Shown here: piece after piece, positions 6,935-14,644 of the stretch
How the letters are laid out: each line of letters opens with the position of its first letter
Numbering within the stretch: position 1 is the first letter of the stretch
Assembly: GCA_004555405.1 (NCBI GenBank)
Contig: SFIE01000047.1
Coordinates: 1 to 26,496 of the forward strand
Direction: 5' to 3'
Length of the DNA: 26,496 nucleotides
DNA from: Subdoligranulum sp.
GTDB lineage: Bacteria; Bacillota; Clostridia; Oscillospirales; Ruminococcaceae
Position numbers and translations under genes: made by a program
Notes under the pieces: model-generated
Seen by the model: only the letters and a program-made list of their open reading frames with translations
The model's database searches: none
Told to the model about the DNA's origin: nothing

Positions 6935-9900
6935 TTACGCCTGTCGGCTCGTGTTGCATACCAGATACAAAACCTGCTGTTCTTGTGCGATTTTTTTCAG
7001 CATTTCCAGGGCCCGTTCCGTGTGCGCATCGTCCAGATTCACAAAGGGATCGTCCAGGATCAAAAACGGCTTTTCCTTGCCGAACAAAGCATCGATCAGC
7101 GCAAGGCGCATACACAGCGCCATGCTGTCTGCCGTGCCGGTGCTGAAGCTGCCCAGCTCGCGGGCTGCGCCTTTTTCATCCATGTACAGCTTCAGATCCT
7201 TATCCACCATCACCATTCCCAGCTGATTGCCCAAAAGCGTGTTGGCGTATTTTTCAAATCCACGCTCCACTTTTCCCACATAATTTCCGGCAAGATCATC
7301 CTTGGCCTGCCGCAGCAGATCAAGAGTTTGATCGGCCAGATCGCATTTTTTACGCTGTTCCTCACACTCTGCCTGCAGGCGTGCCATTTCATCTTCCCAT
7401 GCCGGAATGCTTTCCACCACACGGCGAAGCCTGTCGCGCTGCTGGCGAAGCTCCCGCAGGCGGGGTTCCATTTCCTGATCGATGCTGTTTTGCAGCTGCT
7501 GCTCGGCGTTCTGCAAAATCTCCGGGTCCGGCAGGGGCTCTGCCTGAGGCTCCGTCGCATGCGTGATGCCGGGGTTTTCTGCCTGAAATTCTGCCAGTTT
7601 ACGCTGCGTATCCGCAAGTGTTTTCTGCATATCCCGGCGGCCGCGAATGTCCTCGTCCGCCATATCCAGCAGCCGCTCCGGGGTGTCACCCTGCAGCCGA
7701 TATTTTGCAAAAAGCTGCTTTATTTCATTTTCAGCCTGGGTTTTGCGTGTCTGGGCTGCATGGTGCTCCTGCCAATAGTGTTCCAGCCGGTCACGGGCCT
7801 GCCGGTATTGCTCGAAGCGTTTGCGAAGCGCCTGCAGGCAGCTGTCCGGCGGCAGTGCAGGGTCAAGCGCATGGTAGGCGTTCAGCGTGCCTTGAATTTT
7901 TTGTTTTAGCGATCGTGCAAGTGCCTGATCGCTGGCGTTCCCCTGCAGCATTTTCTGCTTTTTTTCCGTAAGCGAATGGTAATCACGGCTTGCATCGGCA
8001 AGTTCACGCAGCGCCTGCCGCAGATCCTTTTCTAAAATCAGCGGCGTATACCGCTGCAGCAGCGCGGTGATGGAGGCGCGGTATGCCGCCATTTCCTTTT
8101 CCAGATCATTTCTCCGGTTCACCACGTTACGCACTTGCTCAATGAGCTGATCGTATTGGCGGCTGCTTTCACGAAGCTGCTGCACAAAGGAATCCCGGTA
8201 AGCATCCTGCGGGTAGTAGCGGGCAAAAACCGCCCGAAGCGACTGATTTTTTTCCTCGATTTTGCGGTCAATATCCAGCAGCTGCTCCTCTGCGCTGCTT
8301 ATTTTTTGGCCAAGCTCCGCAAAAGCCCTGCTATCCAGCAAAAGCTGAACCAGTTTTTCCTCCGGCTGGGCAGCGTCCTTGTAAAAGTGCAGCAGAAAAT
8401 CGTTGAGCCCGTGCTGCAGATCGTACAGCTCTTGATTTTCCTCGTCGGTGATCGCGCTTGCGGTGATCACCGATGCCTGCGGGCCCTGCGTGCGGGCCAA
8501 CAGGCTTTTTGTATGCAGCCAGAATGCCCCCAGCAGCGCGGCAAACCCGGCCACCACCAGCAGAATGCCGGGCACGGATCGGCCCAGCACAAAGCAAGCC
8601 ACGCCCACTGCAAGCAGCAGCACGCCTGCAATGCCGCAGGCTGTCGGCATGGGGGATGCTTTCTGCTCTGCCGCGGGGGATGCACTTTGCACAACCGCGG
8701 TGCGGGTGTTCTTTTTTGCGGTAAGCGCCTCTATGCGGCGGCAGGCGTTTTGCTGATCGTGAATTTCTTTTTCCGATGGCACACCGGAAGCAAAAGTGCG
8801 CTGCAAAGCCTGATATTTCTTCTGCTCCTCCTCGGTAAGCCCGTGTGCCGCGCGGCTTTGCGCCAAAAGATCGCGCTCACGCTGCTGCTGTTCGCAGTCT
8901 GCCAGAAGGGCCTGTGTGGGCACGCCGTTTTGAAACAGCTCTTTCAGCTCACGCAGTAACTGCTGCTCCTGTGCGGAAACCGTAAGCCCCGCAAGTTGCT
9001 GCTGCGCGGCATTCAGCCGGTCTGCTGCCTCTGTGCAGGCCTGCAATTCTTCTTCGGCCGGGGCCCCGCAGGCAAACTGCTGCGACAGCGCTTGCAGCCG
9101 TTCCAGCTCTTCCGGCAGCATTTGCGCATGGAGCTTTGCCGATGCGCCTGCCAGCTGTTTGCACCAGCTATCGCATTCCTCTATATCCTGTGCGGTTTTT
9201 TCGGCATCTGCGAACCACTGTTTTTCTGTTTCCAGCAATTTTTTGTCGGCATCGCTGAAGGTCAGTTCCTGCAGGCGCTGTTCTTGTTGGCGGATCGTGC
9301 TTAAATTTTCCCGTCCGATTTTGATCTCATCCCCTGTGGGATACCCCGCCGGGTAATTTTCATCCATTTCCCGCAGGTATCGGCTGCTTTTTTCCATGCT
9401 ATCCAGCAATTCCTGCTGTTGTTTTTGCAGCGCAGAGCGGGACTTCTGATCCGATGCCAAGCGGATCTTTTCACGCAGTGTATGAACCGCATTGGTTTTG
9501 GCTTCCATTTTGCCCCGCAATGCTTCGATCTCTTCATTCAGGTAGTGCAGCTGCGTTTTTTGCTGTTCTGCCTGAAACTTCTGAGTATCCAGCTCATGAC
9601 AGCGATTTTCCAGTTTTTGAATGCTGCCGCCCGTGCCCCGGTAGGCGCGGTATTGGGTGCGGTATTCCCGCAGCTTTTTTTCTGCGGTGTCATAATTGTT
9701 CAGATCGTTTGTATCGTCCACCAAATTGCTCAGCTTGGTGCGGATCGAGGTCGTTGCCTGCATTTCGCCGCTTTGCAGCTGCGGCATATAGGTGCTGCGG
9801 GCAAACGACTCGGCATCCAGCTGAAACAGTTCCTCGCCCAGTTTTTCCGAAAAGCGCAACGAGGGCTGGCGCGTGGTAAGATCGATCAAAGAAAATGTAT

Positions 9901-10198
9901 CCTTGGCTGCGGTTTTGCCGAAATAGCGGGTAACACGATAGGCAGTGCCCCCGGTTTCAAATTCCAAAAAGCCGCCATATTTTCCCCCCTGCCATGGGTC
10001 ATAGCGCTTTCGCTCATTTTCCACGATGCTGCGGGCCCCTGTGCGGGGAAAGCCGTACAGCATGGCCTTGATGAACGCCGCAAAGGTGCTTTTGCCAAAG
10101 CCGTTGGGGCGGCAGATCGTGGTTAGCCCGGCGGAAAACGCAAAATCGAAATCGGAAAGCACACCGAAGTTTTCAATATGACATCTGATCAGCCTCAT
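6935..10198 (-). CDS. yhaN: YhaN-like membrane-anchored AAA/SMC-type ATPase (SbcC/Rad50-like)
   Basis: A 1087-residue ATPase of the Rad50/SbcC-related YhaN family, partner of the Mre11-like nuclease encoded just upstream. The N-terminal ATPase half-site has RPNGFGKST at residues 30-38, where the first P-loop residue is Arg instead of Gly. Long coiled-coil arms (about 180-500 and 580-960) flank two hydrophobic segments at about 520-565, matching the membrane hairpin of B. subtilis YhaN. The C-terminal half-site has the signature FSTGTADSM (near 1019), Walker B FLILDDPF (near 1044), NLDD, and VCNTSR where ABC proteins usually carry a switch His. A zinc-hook CxxC was not seen. The start overlaps the yhaO stop by ATGA, so translation is coupled. 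Expected role: DNA end or break processing at the membrane; this is by homology only. Confidence 0.9.
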   Translation of the reverse strand: MRLIRCHIENFGVLSDFDFAFSAGLTTICRPNGFGKSTFAAFIKAMLYGFPRTGARSIVENERKRYDPWQGGKYGGFLEFETGGTAYRVTRYFGKTAAKDTFSLIDLTTRQPSLRFSEKLGEELFQLDAESFARSTYMPQLQSGEMQATTSIRTKLSNLVDDTNDLNNYDTAEKKLREYRTQYRAYRGTGGSIQKLENRCHELDTQKFQAEQQKTQLHYLNEEIEALRGKMEAKTNAVHTLREKIRLASDQKSRSALQKQQQELLDSMEKSSRYLREMDENYPAGYPTGDEIKIGRENLSTIRQQEQRLQELTFSDADKKLLETEKQWFADAEKTAQDIEECDSWCKQLAGASAKLHAQMLPEELERLQALSQQFACGAPAEEELQACTEAADRLNAAQQQLAGLTVSAQEQQLLRELKELFQNGVPTQALLADCEQQQRERDLLAQSRAAHGLTEEEQKKYQALQRTFASGVPSEKEIHDQQNACRRIEALTAKKNTRTAVVQSASPAAEQKASPMPTACGIAGVLLLAVGVACFVLGRSVPGILLVVAGFAALLGAFWLHTKSLLARTQGPQASVITASAITDEENQELYDLQHGLNDFLLHFYKDAAQPEEKLVQLLLDSRAFAELGQKISSAEEQLLDIDRKIEEKNQSLRAVFARYYPQDAYRDSFVQQLRESSRQYDQLIEQVRNVVNRRNDLEKEMAAYRASITALLQRYTPLILEKDLRQALRELADASRDYHSLTEKKQKMLQGNASDQALARSLKQKIQGTLNAYHALDPALPPDSCLQALRKRFEQYRQARDRLEHYWQEHHAAQTRKTQAENEIKQLFAKYRLQGDTPERLLDMADEDIRGRRDMQKTLADTQRKLAEFQAENPGITHATEPQAEPLPDPEILQNAEQQLQNSIDQEMEPRLRELRQQRDRLRRVVESIPAWEDEMARLQAECEEQRKKCDLADQTLDLLRQAKDDLAGNYVGKVERGFEKYANTLLGNQLGMVMVDKDLKLYMDEKGAARELGSFSTGTADSMALCMRLALIDALFGKEKPFLILDDPFVNLDDAHTERALEMLKKIAQEQQVLYLVCNTSRQA

Positions 10199-11271
10199 AA
10201 TGTGATCTCCTCTCCCGTGAGCGCCTGCAGGCCGGTGCGGATCATGGCCGCCTTATCCTCATCACTGGCATCGCTGGCCAGCACCAAGCGAATAAACTCA
10301 CCTTTTAACGAAATATCATTTTTGTAATCGCTCGGGTCAATGCGCATACGCGTTTCGTTTTTGATCTTGGAGAAAAAGAATCGGGGCCTGAGCAAATTTT
10401 GCAGATACGAAACCGCGATATTGGCTGTGGGGTCAACTTCGCCGGTCAAAAGGATCTCCACCATGTCGTCGGCCGGGATCTGCTGCGCTGCCTGCTGGAT
10501 CTTTTGTGCGATCTGCGAATTTTTGGCAAGGCCGCTGATATCCACCGGCAGGCGGTGCAGCTGCCGACAGGAAAACGGAACGAATTCATGCTGTATGCGG
10601 CCGCCCTCCACGCGCAGCAGCACAAAGCCCTTGGGGCCGCATTCATCAAACCCGCGTCCTTCTAAGCAGCCGGAATAGCAGTAGACACCGCGTCCGTCCA
10701 GTGTCTGGCAGGCATAGGTGTGGATATGGCCCAGCGCCAGATAATCAATGCCGCGATTTTTCAAAAGATTCAGGTTGACCATGTCCTCACCGCAGGCCGT
10801 GCCCACCTGCCCGTGCATGGCAGCAATGTTCACCACACCCTCGCTGTGCGGGATGTTCTGATACAGCGATTCCGCATTGGCGCGGCTTATTTCAATGCCC
10901 GAGATCACTACGCCGTTATAGGCAAAGCTTTGCCAGCTTTGGCCAAAAAGCTTCAGGTTTTGCGGAATATCCCGGTCCGCGAACGCATTCGAGGCTTCAT
11001 CATGGTTGCCCGCAAGATAAAGATAGTCCACCCCGGGGGTGCGGCCCATGGCATCCAGAATTTCATCCACGGTTCTGGTTTTCACGCGCTCGCCGTCAAA
11101 CAGATCGCCCGCAATGATCACGGCGCTGACGGCATTCTGTGCAGCGTATTCCGTCAGCCGCAAAAAAGAGTGTATGATCTCGGTGTTTCTGGTGGATGCC
11201 TGTGCCTCTGTTAAATGTGTTTCCATGGGGGAATCCAGATGCAAATCTGCACAGTGAATAATTTTGGTCAT
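10195..11271 (-). CDS. yhaO: YhaO-like metallophosphoesterase (Mre11/SbcD-type nuclease)
   Basis: A 358-residue calcineurin-like phosphoesterase, expected to act as the nuclease subunit with YhaN in DNA repair. All metal-binding motifs are present: DLHLD (Asp9, His11), GDLFD (55-59), GNHD (88-91), MHGQ (His153) and GHIH (181-184). The C-terminal region beyond about residue 220 is the YhaO-type capping and partner-binding part. The ATG at 11271 is chosen because AGGAG lies eight bases upstream and MTKIIHCADLHLD is the normal family N-terminus; a longer in-frame start at 11373 would overlap the promoter. It heads the unit yhaO-yhaN-flavodoxin-fold gene from the promoter at 11344-11373. Confidence 0.94.
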   Translation of the reverse strand: MTKIIHCADLHLDSPMETHLTEAQASTRNTEIIHSFLRLTEYAAQNAVSAVIIAGDLFDGERVKTRTVDEILDAMGRTPGVDYLYLAGNHDEASNAFADRDIPQNLKLFGQSWQSFAYNGVVISGIEISRANAESLYQNIPHSEGVVNIAAMHGQVGTACGEDMVNLNLLKNRGIDYLALGHIHTYACQTLDGRGVYCYSGCLEGRGFDECGPKGFVLLRVEGGRIQHEFVPFSCRQLHRLPVDISGLAKNSQIAQKIQQAAQQIPADDMVEILLTGEVDPTANIAVSYLQNLLRPRFFFSKIKNETRMRIDPSDYKNDISLKGEFIRLVLASDASDEDKAAMIRTGLQALTGEEITL

Positions 11272-11343
11272 GCGATCGGCTCCTATCGGGTGGATTTTTC
11301 GTTTCTTATTTCGGCGCTCCTTTTCTGCCGGAGTGCCATTTAC

Positions 11344-11373
11344 AGTATAGCACGAAAGCGGCGGTATTTCCAA
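11344..11373 (-). promoter_or_regulatory. Predicted sigma-A promoter for yhaO-yhaN
   Basis: On the minus strand TTGGAA (11368-11373) and TATACT (11344-11349) are 18 bp apart. The predicted start, about 11337, gives a leader of about 66 nt before the yhaO ATG. Confidence 0.65.
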
Positions 11374-11443
11374 GAAACACTGCCGTTTTGCACGAATTTA
11401 TGAATCAAACCGGCCCCCGGCGGGATATAGGTGCAGAAACAAA

Positions 11444-11475
11444 CCAGCCCCACAGAAATGCTTCTGCGGGGCTGG
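11444..11475. terminator. Bidirectional intrinsic terminator downstream of lysS
   Basis: CCAGCCCCACAGAA pairs with TTCTGCGGGGCTGG (one A-C mismatch) around ATGC. In the minus-strand direction (lysS) it is followed by TTTGTTTC; in the plus direction by a T-rich tract at 11478-11494. It lies between the repeat copy and the yhaO promoter, so it probably insulates yhaO from lysS transcription. Confidence 0.8.
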
Positions 11476-11492
11476 CGTTATCTTTTTTCTTT

Positions 11493-11662
11493 TTAAGGCA
11501 ATACCGCATAATTTTAAGTGCCGATACGGCGAGTAAGGTGCGGCAGATGCTAAGCCAAAAGCGCAGATAATACTTTGTGCTGCAAAGGTGAGCGCCGCCA
11601 GTGGCGGATACAGCGAACCGAAGCAGGGGCAGCGGTCGCAGAGTGCGAGGATGTTGCCTTAA
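11493..11662 (+). repeat. Dispersed structured repeat, copy 2 (complete)
   Basis: The core 11495-11650 matches 26302-26457 over 156 bp without gaps, with eight differences by my count; the last 60 bp are identical. It is bounded by a perfect 9-bp inverted repeat, TTAAGGCAA (11493-11501) and TTGCCTTAA (11654-11662). Inside are ACCGC/GCGGT near the two ends, and hairpins GCCG-ATA-CGGC, CTTTG-TGCTG-CAAAG, CCGCC-AGT-GGCGG and CGCA-GAG-TGCG. It sits between lysS and its terminator. No target duplication longer than 2 bp is evident. One reading frame is open across it but is not credible as a gene. Confidence 0.92.
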
Positions 11663-11664
11663 TA

Positions 11665-11684
11665 TGCCTTTTCCATAAAAGGCA
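11665..11684. other. Hairpin just after lysS
   Basis: TGCCTTTT (11665-11672) pairs perfectly with AAAAGGCA (11677-11684) around four bases, 15 bp downstream of the lysS stop. No T run follows on the minus strand, so it looks like an RNA 3'-end stabiliser or a weak terminator rather than a standard one. The adjoining repeat also starts with an AAGGCA-type sequence. Confidence 0.5.
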
Positions 11685-11699
11685 CACTGTGGGCCCAGC

Positions 11700-13664
11700 T
11701 TAGTACAGCTTGGCGCCTGCGGGAATGTGAGGATCAACCATCAGCAAATGCAACTTTTCTTCGCCGTTTTCGTGATGCACGGCAGAGATCAACATACCGC
11801 AGGAATCGATACCCATCATCGCTCTCGGAGGCAGATTGGTGATTGCGATGCAGGTCTTTCCAACCAGCTCTTCCGGCTCATAATACTCGTGAATTCCGCT
11901 CAAAATGATCCGATCTACGCCGGTTCCGTCGTCCAAAACGAACTTTAAGAGCTTTTTGGACTTCTTCACAGCTTCGCATTCCTTAACCTTCACAGCACGG
12001 AAATCGCTCTTGGCGAAGGTGTCAAAATCCACCTGATCCTGGAACAGCGGCTCGATCTTCACATTGGAGAAGTCGATGTTGGCTTCCACCGCAGGGGCAG
12101 CCTCGGCAGCCTTTGCAGGGGCTTCTGCTTCCTTAGCAGCCTTCTTGTCGGTATCCAAGGGCTTCATGGTGGGGAACAGCAGCACATCGCGGATGGAGTC
12201 GCTGTTGGTGAGCAGCATGATCAAGCGGTCAACGCCAAAGCCAAGGCCGCCGGTGGGGGCCAGACCGTACTCAAGGGCGTTCACATAATCATAGTCCACC
12301 TGTGCCTTGCAGTCGGGCTCAGCAGCCTTGCGCTCGGCCACCTGACGCTCAAAGCGGCCCTTCTGGTCAATGGGATCGTTCAGTTCGCTGAAGGCATTGC
12401 CGAACTCGGTGGCGTTGATGAAATATTCAAAGCGCTCGGTAAAGGCGGGGTCGCTGGGCTTGCGCTTTGCCAGGGGGCTGATCTCAACGGGATAATCGTA
12501 AATGAAGGTGGGCTGAATGAGCTTATCCTCCACGAAGGCATCAAAGAACTCGGCCAGAATGGCACCCTTGGTGGGCACCTCGGGCAGCTCTACATGATGC
12601 TCCTTAGCCGAAGCAATGGCATCCTCGTCGGTTTTCCAATCGTGGAAATCCACGCCGGAGTACTTTTTCACAGCCTCCACCATGGTCAGGCGCTCCCAAT
12701 GGCCCATGTTGATCTGGTTGCCCTGATAAGGGATCACCAGGCCGCCGCAGATCTTTTCGGCCAGGCGCTTGTACAGCTCTTCCACCAGGTCCATCATGCC
12801 GTGGTAATCGGTATAAGCCTGATACAGCTCAATGGTGGTGAATTCGGGGTTGTGCTTGGTGTCCATGCCCTCGTTGCGGAAGATACGGCCCACTTCGTAC
12901 ACACGGTCAAAGCCGCCCACGATCAGGCGCTTGAGGTACAGCTCGGTTTCAATGCGCAGCACCATATCCATATCCAGGGTATTGTGGTGCGTGATAAAGG
13001 GACGGGCGCTGGCGCCGATCTCGAAGGGAGTCAGAATGGGGGTGTCCACCTCCAAGAAGCCCTTTTCATCCAGATAAGCTCGAATTTCGCGCATGATCTG
13101 GCTGCGCTTCACAAAGGTGTCCTTTACGCCGGGGTTCACGATCAAGTCCACATAGCGCTGGCGATAACGCATTTCGGTATCGGTGAGGCCATGGAACTTT
13201 TCGGGCAGGGGGCGCAGGCTTTTGGAAAGCAGCGTTACCTCTGTAACGCGAACGCTCAGCTCGCCCATCTTGGTGCGGAACACAACGCCCTTGCAGCCAA
13301 TGATATCGCCGATATCCAGCTTTTTAAAGGCAGCATAGGCATCGTCGCCCATGATGTCGCGGCGGGCAAAGATCTGGATATCGCCCTTGCCGTCGCGCAG
13401 GTGTGCAAAGCTGGCCTTGCCCATCACGCGCTTGCTCATCATGCGGCCTGCCAGCGAAACCACACGCTCGGTTTCGGTTTCGGCGGGCAGATCCTTATAT
13501 TCTTCCTGCAGATCAGCCGAATAGGCATCCTGCTCGTATTTGGTCAGGGCAAAAGGGTCCTGGCCTGCATCCTGCAGGTTCTTGAGTTTTTCGCGGCGCA
13601 CCGCCATGAGCTGGTTTACATCCTGCTCGGGAGCGGCCTGATTCTTCTTGTTCTGATTTTCCAT
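11700..13664 (-). CDS. lysS: Lysyl-tRNA synthetase, class II, with C-terminal tRNA-binding domain
   Basis: LysRS charges tRNA-Lys in the cytoplasm. At 654 residues it is about 150 longer than the usual 490-510. Residues about 1-520 are a normal class II enzyme: an N-terminal OB-fold anticodon domain (SLAGRMMSKRVMGKASFAHL), motif 2 RIFRNEGMDTKHNPEFT near 258, and motif 3 GGLGFGVDRLIMLL near 471. A charged Ala/Glu/Lys linker (KKAAKEAEAPAKAAEAAPA) follows, then a second OB fold at about 546-654 (FRAVKVKECEAVKKSKKLLK, LPPRAMMGIDSCGMLISA) of the EMAPII/Arc1p type, as at the C-terminus of many MetRS. Start at 13664: AAGGAG is 10 bases upstream; the in-frame start at 13736 lies in the terminator. 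It follows greA by 138 bp across a terminator, with no separate strong promoter seen. Confidence 0.97.
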   Translation of the reverse strand: MENQNKKNQAAPEQDVNQLMAVRREKLKNLQDAGQDPFALTKYEQDAYSADLQEEYKDLPAETETERVVSLAGRMMSKRVMGKASFAHLRDGKGDIQIFARRDIMGDDAYAAFKKLDIGDIIGCKGVVFRTKMGELSVRVTEVTLLSKSLRPLPEKFHGLTDTEMRYRQRYVDLIVNPGVKDTFVKRSQIMREIRAYLDEKGFLEVDTPILTPFEIGASARPFITHHNTLDMDMVLRIETELYLKRLIVGGFDRVYEVGRIFRNEGMDTKHNPEFTTIELYQAYTDYHGMMDLVEELYKRLAEKICGGLVIPYQGNQINMGHWERLTMVEAVKKYSGVDFHDWKTDEDAIASAKEHHVELPEVPTKGAILAEFFDAFVEDKLIQPTFIYDYPVEISPLAKRKPSDPAFTERFEYFINATEFGNAFSELNDPIDQKGRFERQVAERKAAEPDCKAQVDYDYVNALEYGLAPTGGLGFGVDRLIMLLTNSDSIRDVLLFPTMKPLDTDKKAAKEAEAPAKAAEAAPAVEANIDFSNVKIEPLFQDQVDFDTFAKSDFRAVKVKECEAVKKSKKLLKFVLDDGTGVDRIILSGIHEYYEPEELVGKTCIAITNLPPRAMMGIDSCGMLISAVHHENGEEKLHLLMVDPHIPAGAKLY

Positions 13665-13734
13665 CGTATTTTTGCTCCTTCTCATCGACGGCCCCGCCCC
13701 GTTACCGGCAGGGATGATGTTGATACGGTTTTTC

Positions 13735-13767
13735 AAAAAAAGGGAGGCACCGGCTGCGGCACCTCCC
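13735..13767 (-). terminator. Intrinsic terminator between greA and lysS
   Basis: GGGAGGTGCC pairs with GGTGCCTCCC (two G-U pairs) around six bases, followed by seven T residues on the minus strand. It lies 35 bp after the greA stop and 71 bp before the lysS start. Since I see no good promoter in those 71 bp, lysS may depend on readthrough, making this a possible attenuation point. Confidence 0.85.
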
Positions 13768-13802
13768 CCAAAAGGCTAAAGTTCCGCTGAGCGGGTTTGA
13801 TC

Positions 13803-14291
13803 TCAAGCGCGGAAGATGCGCAGCACCTGAACCTTCATGGTGCTGCCGTTGGGCAGCTGCACCTCGGCCTCATCGCCCACATGCTTGCCCACCAGCGCCT
13901 TGCCCATGGGGCTTTCATCGCTGATACGGCCTGCATCCACATCGGCCTCAGTGCTGCCTGTCAACATATATACCTCGGCTTCATCGGGATCATCGCCCTC
14001 GGCCAGCACTTCTACCGACAGGCCAATGCTCACCACATTGGTGTTCAGGTCGCTATCGTCCAGCACGCGGGCCGATTTGATCAGGCCCTCCAGATCGGCA
14101 ATGTGTGCTTCCACATAGGCCTGCTCTTCCTTGGCGGCATCGTATTCGGCATTTTCCGAAAGGTCGCCGTAGCTGCGTGCCGTTTTAATTTTTTCCTTTA
14201 CTTCCTCGCGGCGCACGGTTTTAAATTCTTCCAGCTCCGCCTTCAGCTTGTCCAAACCTTCGCGGCTCATAACAACTTCTTTAGCAGCCAT
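13803..14291 (-). CDS. greA: Transcription elongation factor GreA
   Basis: GreA rescues backtracked RNA polymerase by stimulating transcript cleavage through its secondary channel. The 162-residue protein has normal length. The N-terminal coiled coil (about 10-78) carries the tip acidic motif YGDLSENAEYDAAKE, with Asp43 and Glu46 in the positions that coordinate the catalytic Mg. The C-terminal FKBP-like domain shows ISDESPMGKALVGKHVGDEAEV. The ATG has AAAGGAG 11 bases upstream. It is transcribed from the consensus promoter at 14468-14496. The greA-lysS order is common in Firmicutes. Confidence 0.97.
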   Translation of the reverse strand: MAAKEVVMSREGLDKLKAELEEFKTVRREEVKEKIKTARSYGDLSENAEYDAAKEEQAYVEAHIADLEGLIKSARVLDDSDLNTNVVSIGLSVEVLAEGDDPDEAEVYMLTGSTEADVDAGRISDESPMGKALVGKHVGDEAEVQLPNGSTMKVQVLRIFRA

Positions 14292-14461
14292 GATCGTATT
14301 TGCTCCTTTGTGATCTATATTTTATGGGAACTCCAAATCGCTTTTCGGGATGCCCGGCCCATGCTTTGCGCGCAGAAAATGCCATTTTACCGGCCATTTC
14401 TGCCCGTTCCCTGCAAAAGCCCCGGCCGGACAAAAAGCAAAGGGCACTATGCGCCCCTAAT
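14292..14461 (-). other. 5' leader of greA
   Basis: About 170 nt separate the predicted start from the greA ATG. Near its 5' end GGGC-GCATAGT-GCCC is followed by TTTGCTTTTT, which looks like a weak early terminator. No credible gene is present; only a frame without a ribosome binding site crosses the region. Confidence 0.4.
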
Positions 14462-14467
14462 TGGCTT

Positions 14468-14496
14468 ATTATATTCTGTTTTTGCCATTCTGTCAA
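14468..14496 (-). promoter_or_regulatory. Perfect-consensus sigma-A promoter for greA (and lysS)
   Basis: On the minus strand TTGACA (14491-14496) and TATAAT (14468-14473) are separated by exactly 17 bp. Both hexamers match consensus in full. It lies between the terminator of the EF-G-like gene and greA. Confidence 0.92.
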
Positions 14497-14532
14497 CTGG
14501 TTTTTGGGGTGCAAAACCGCCCCAAAGCCCCG

Positions 14533-14584
14533 AAAAACCGCCGTAAAGGCCGCGCCGGCTTTACAGCCGGCGCGGCCTTTACGG
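14533..14584 (-). terminator. Very strong terminator of the EF-G-like gene
   Basis: A perfect 19-bp stem (14541-14559 with 14566-14584) closes a 6-nt loop and is followed on the minus strand by CGG and five T residues. It starts 61 bp after the stop codon and 37 bp ahead of the greA -35 element. Confidence 0.9.
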
Positions 14585-14644
14585 TTAACGGTAATGCATT
14601 TCGATCATGCACGGAGATGGTATGCCTGGTGCGGGCAGGATGCC

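Noticed and set aside
11405..11737. Open frame of 110 codons covering repeat copy 2 and the lysS terminator
   Set aside because: It overlaps the lysS 3' end and a terminator hairpin, has no ribosome binding site, and its only similarity is to the other copies of the repeat.
14292..14514. Minus-strand frame of 77 codons upstream of greA
   Set aside because: It starts upstream of the greA -10 element, lacks a ribosome binding site and shows no recognisable protein features.
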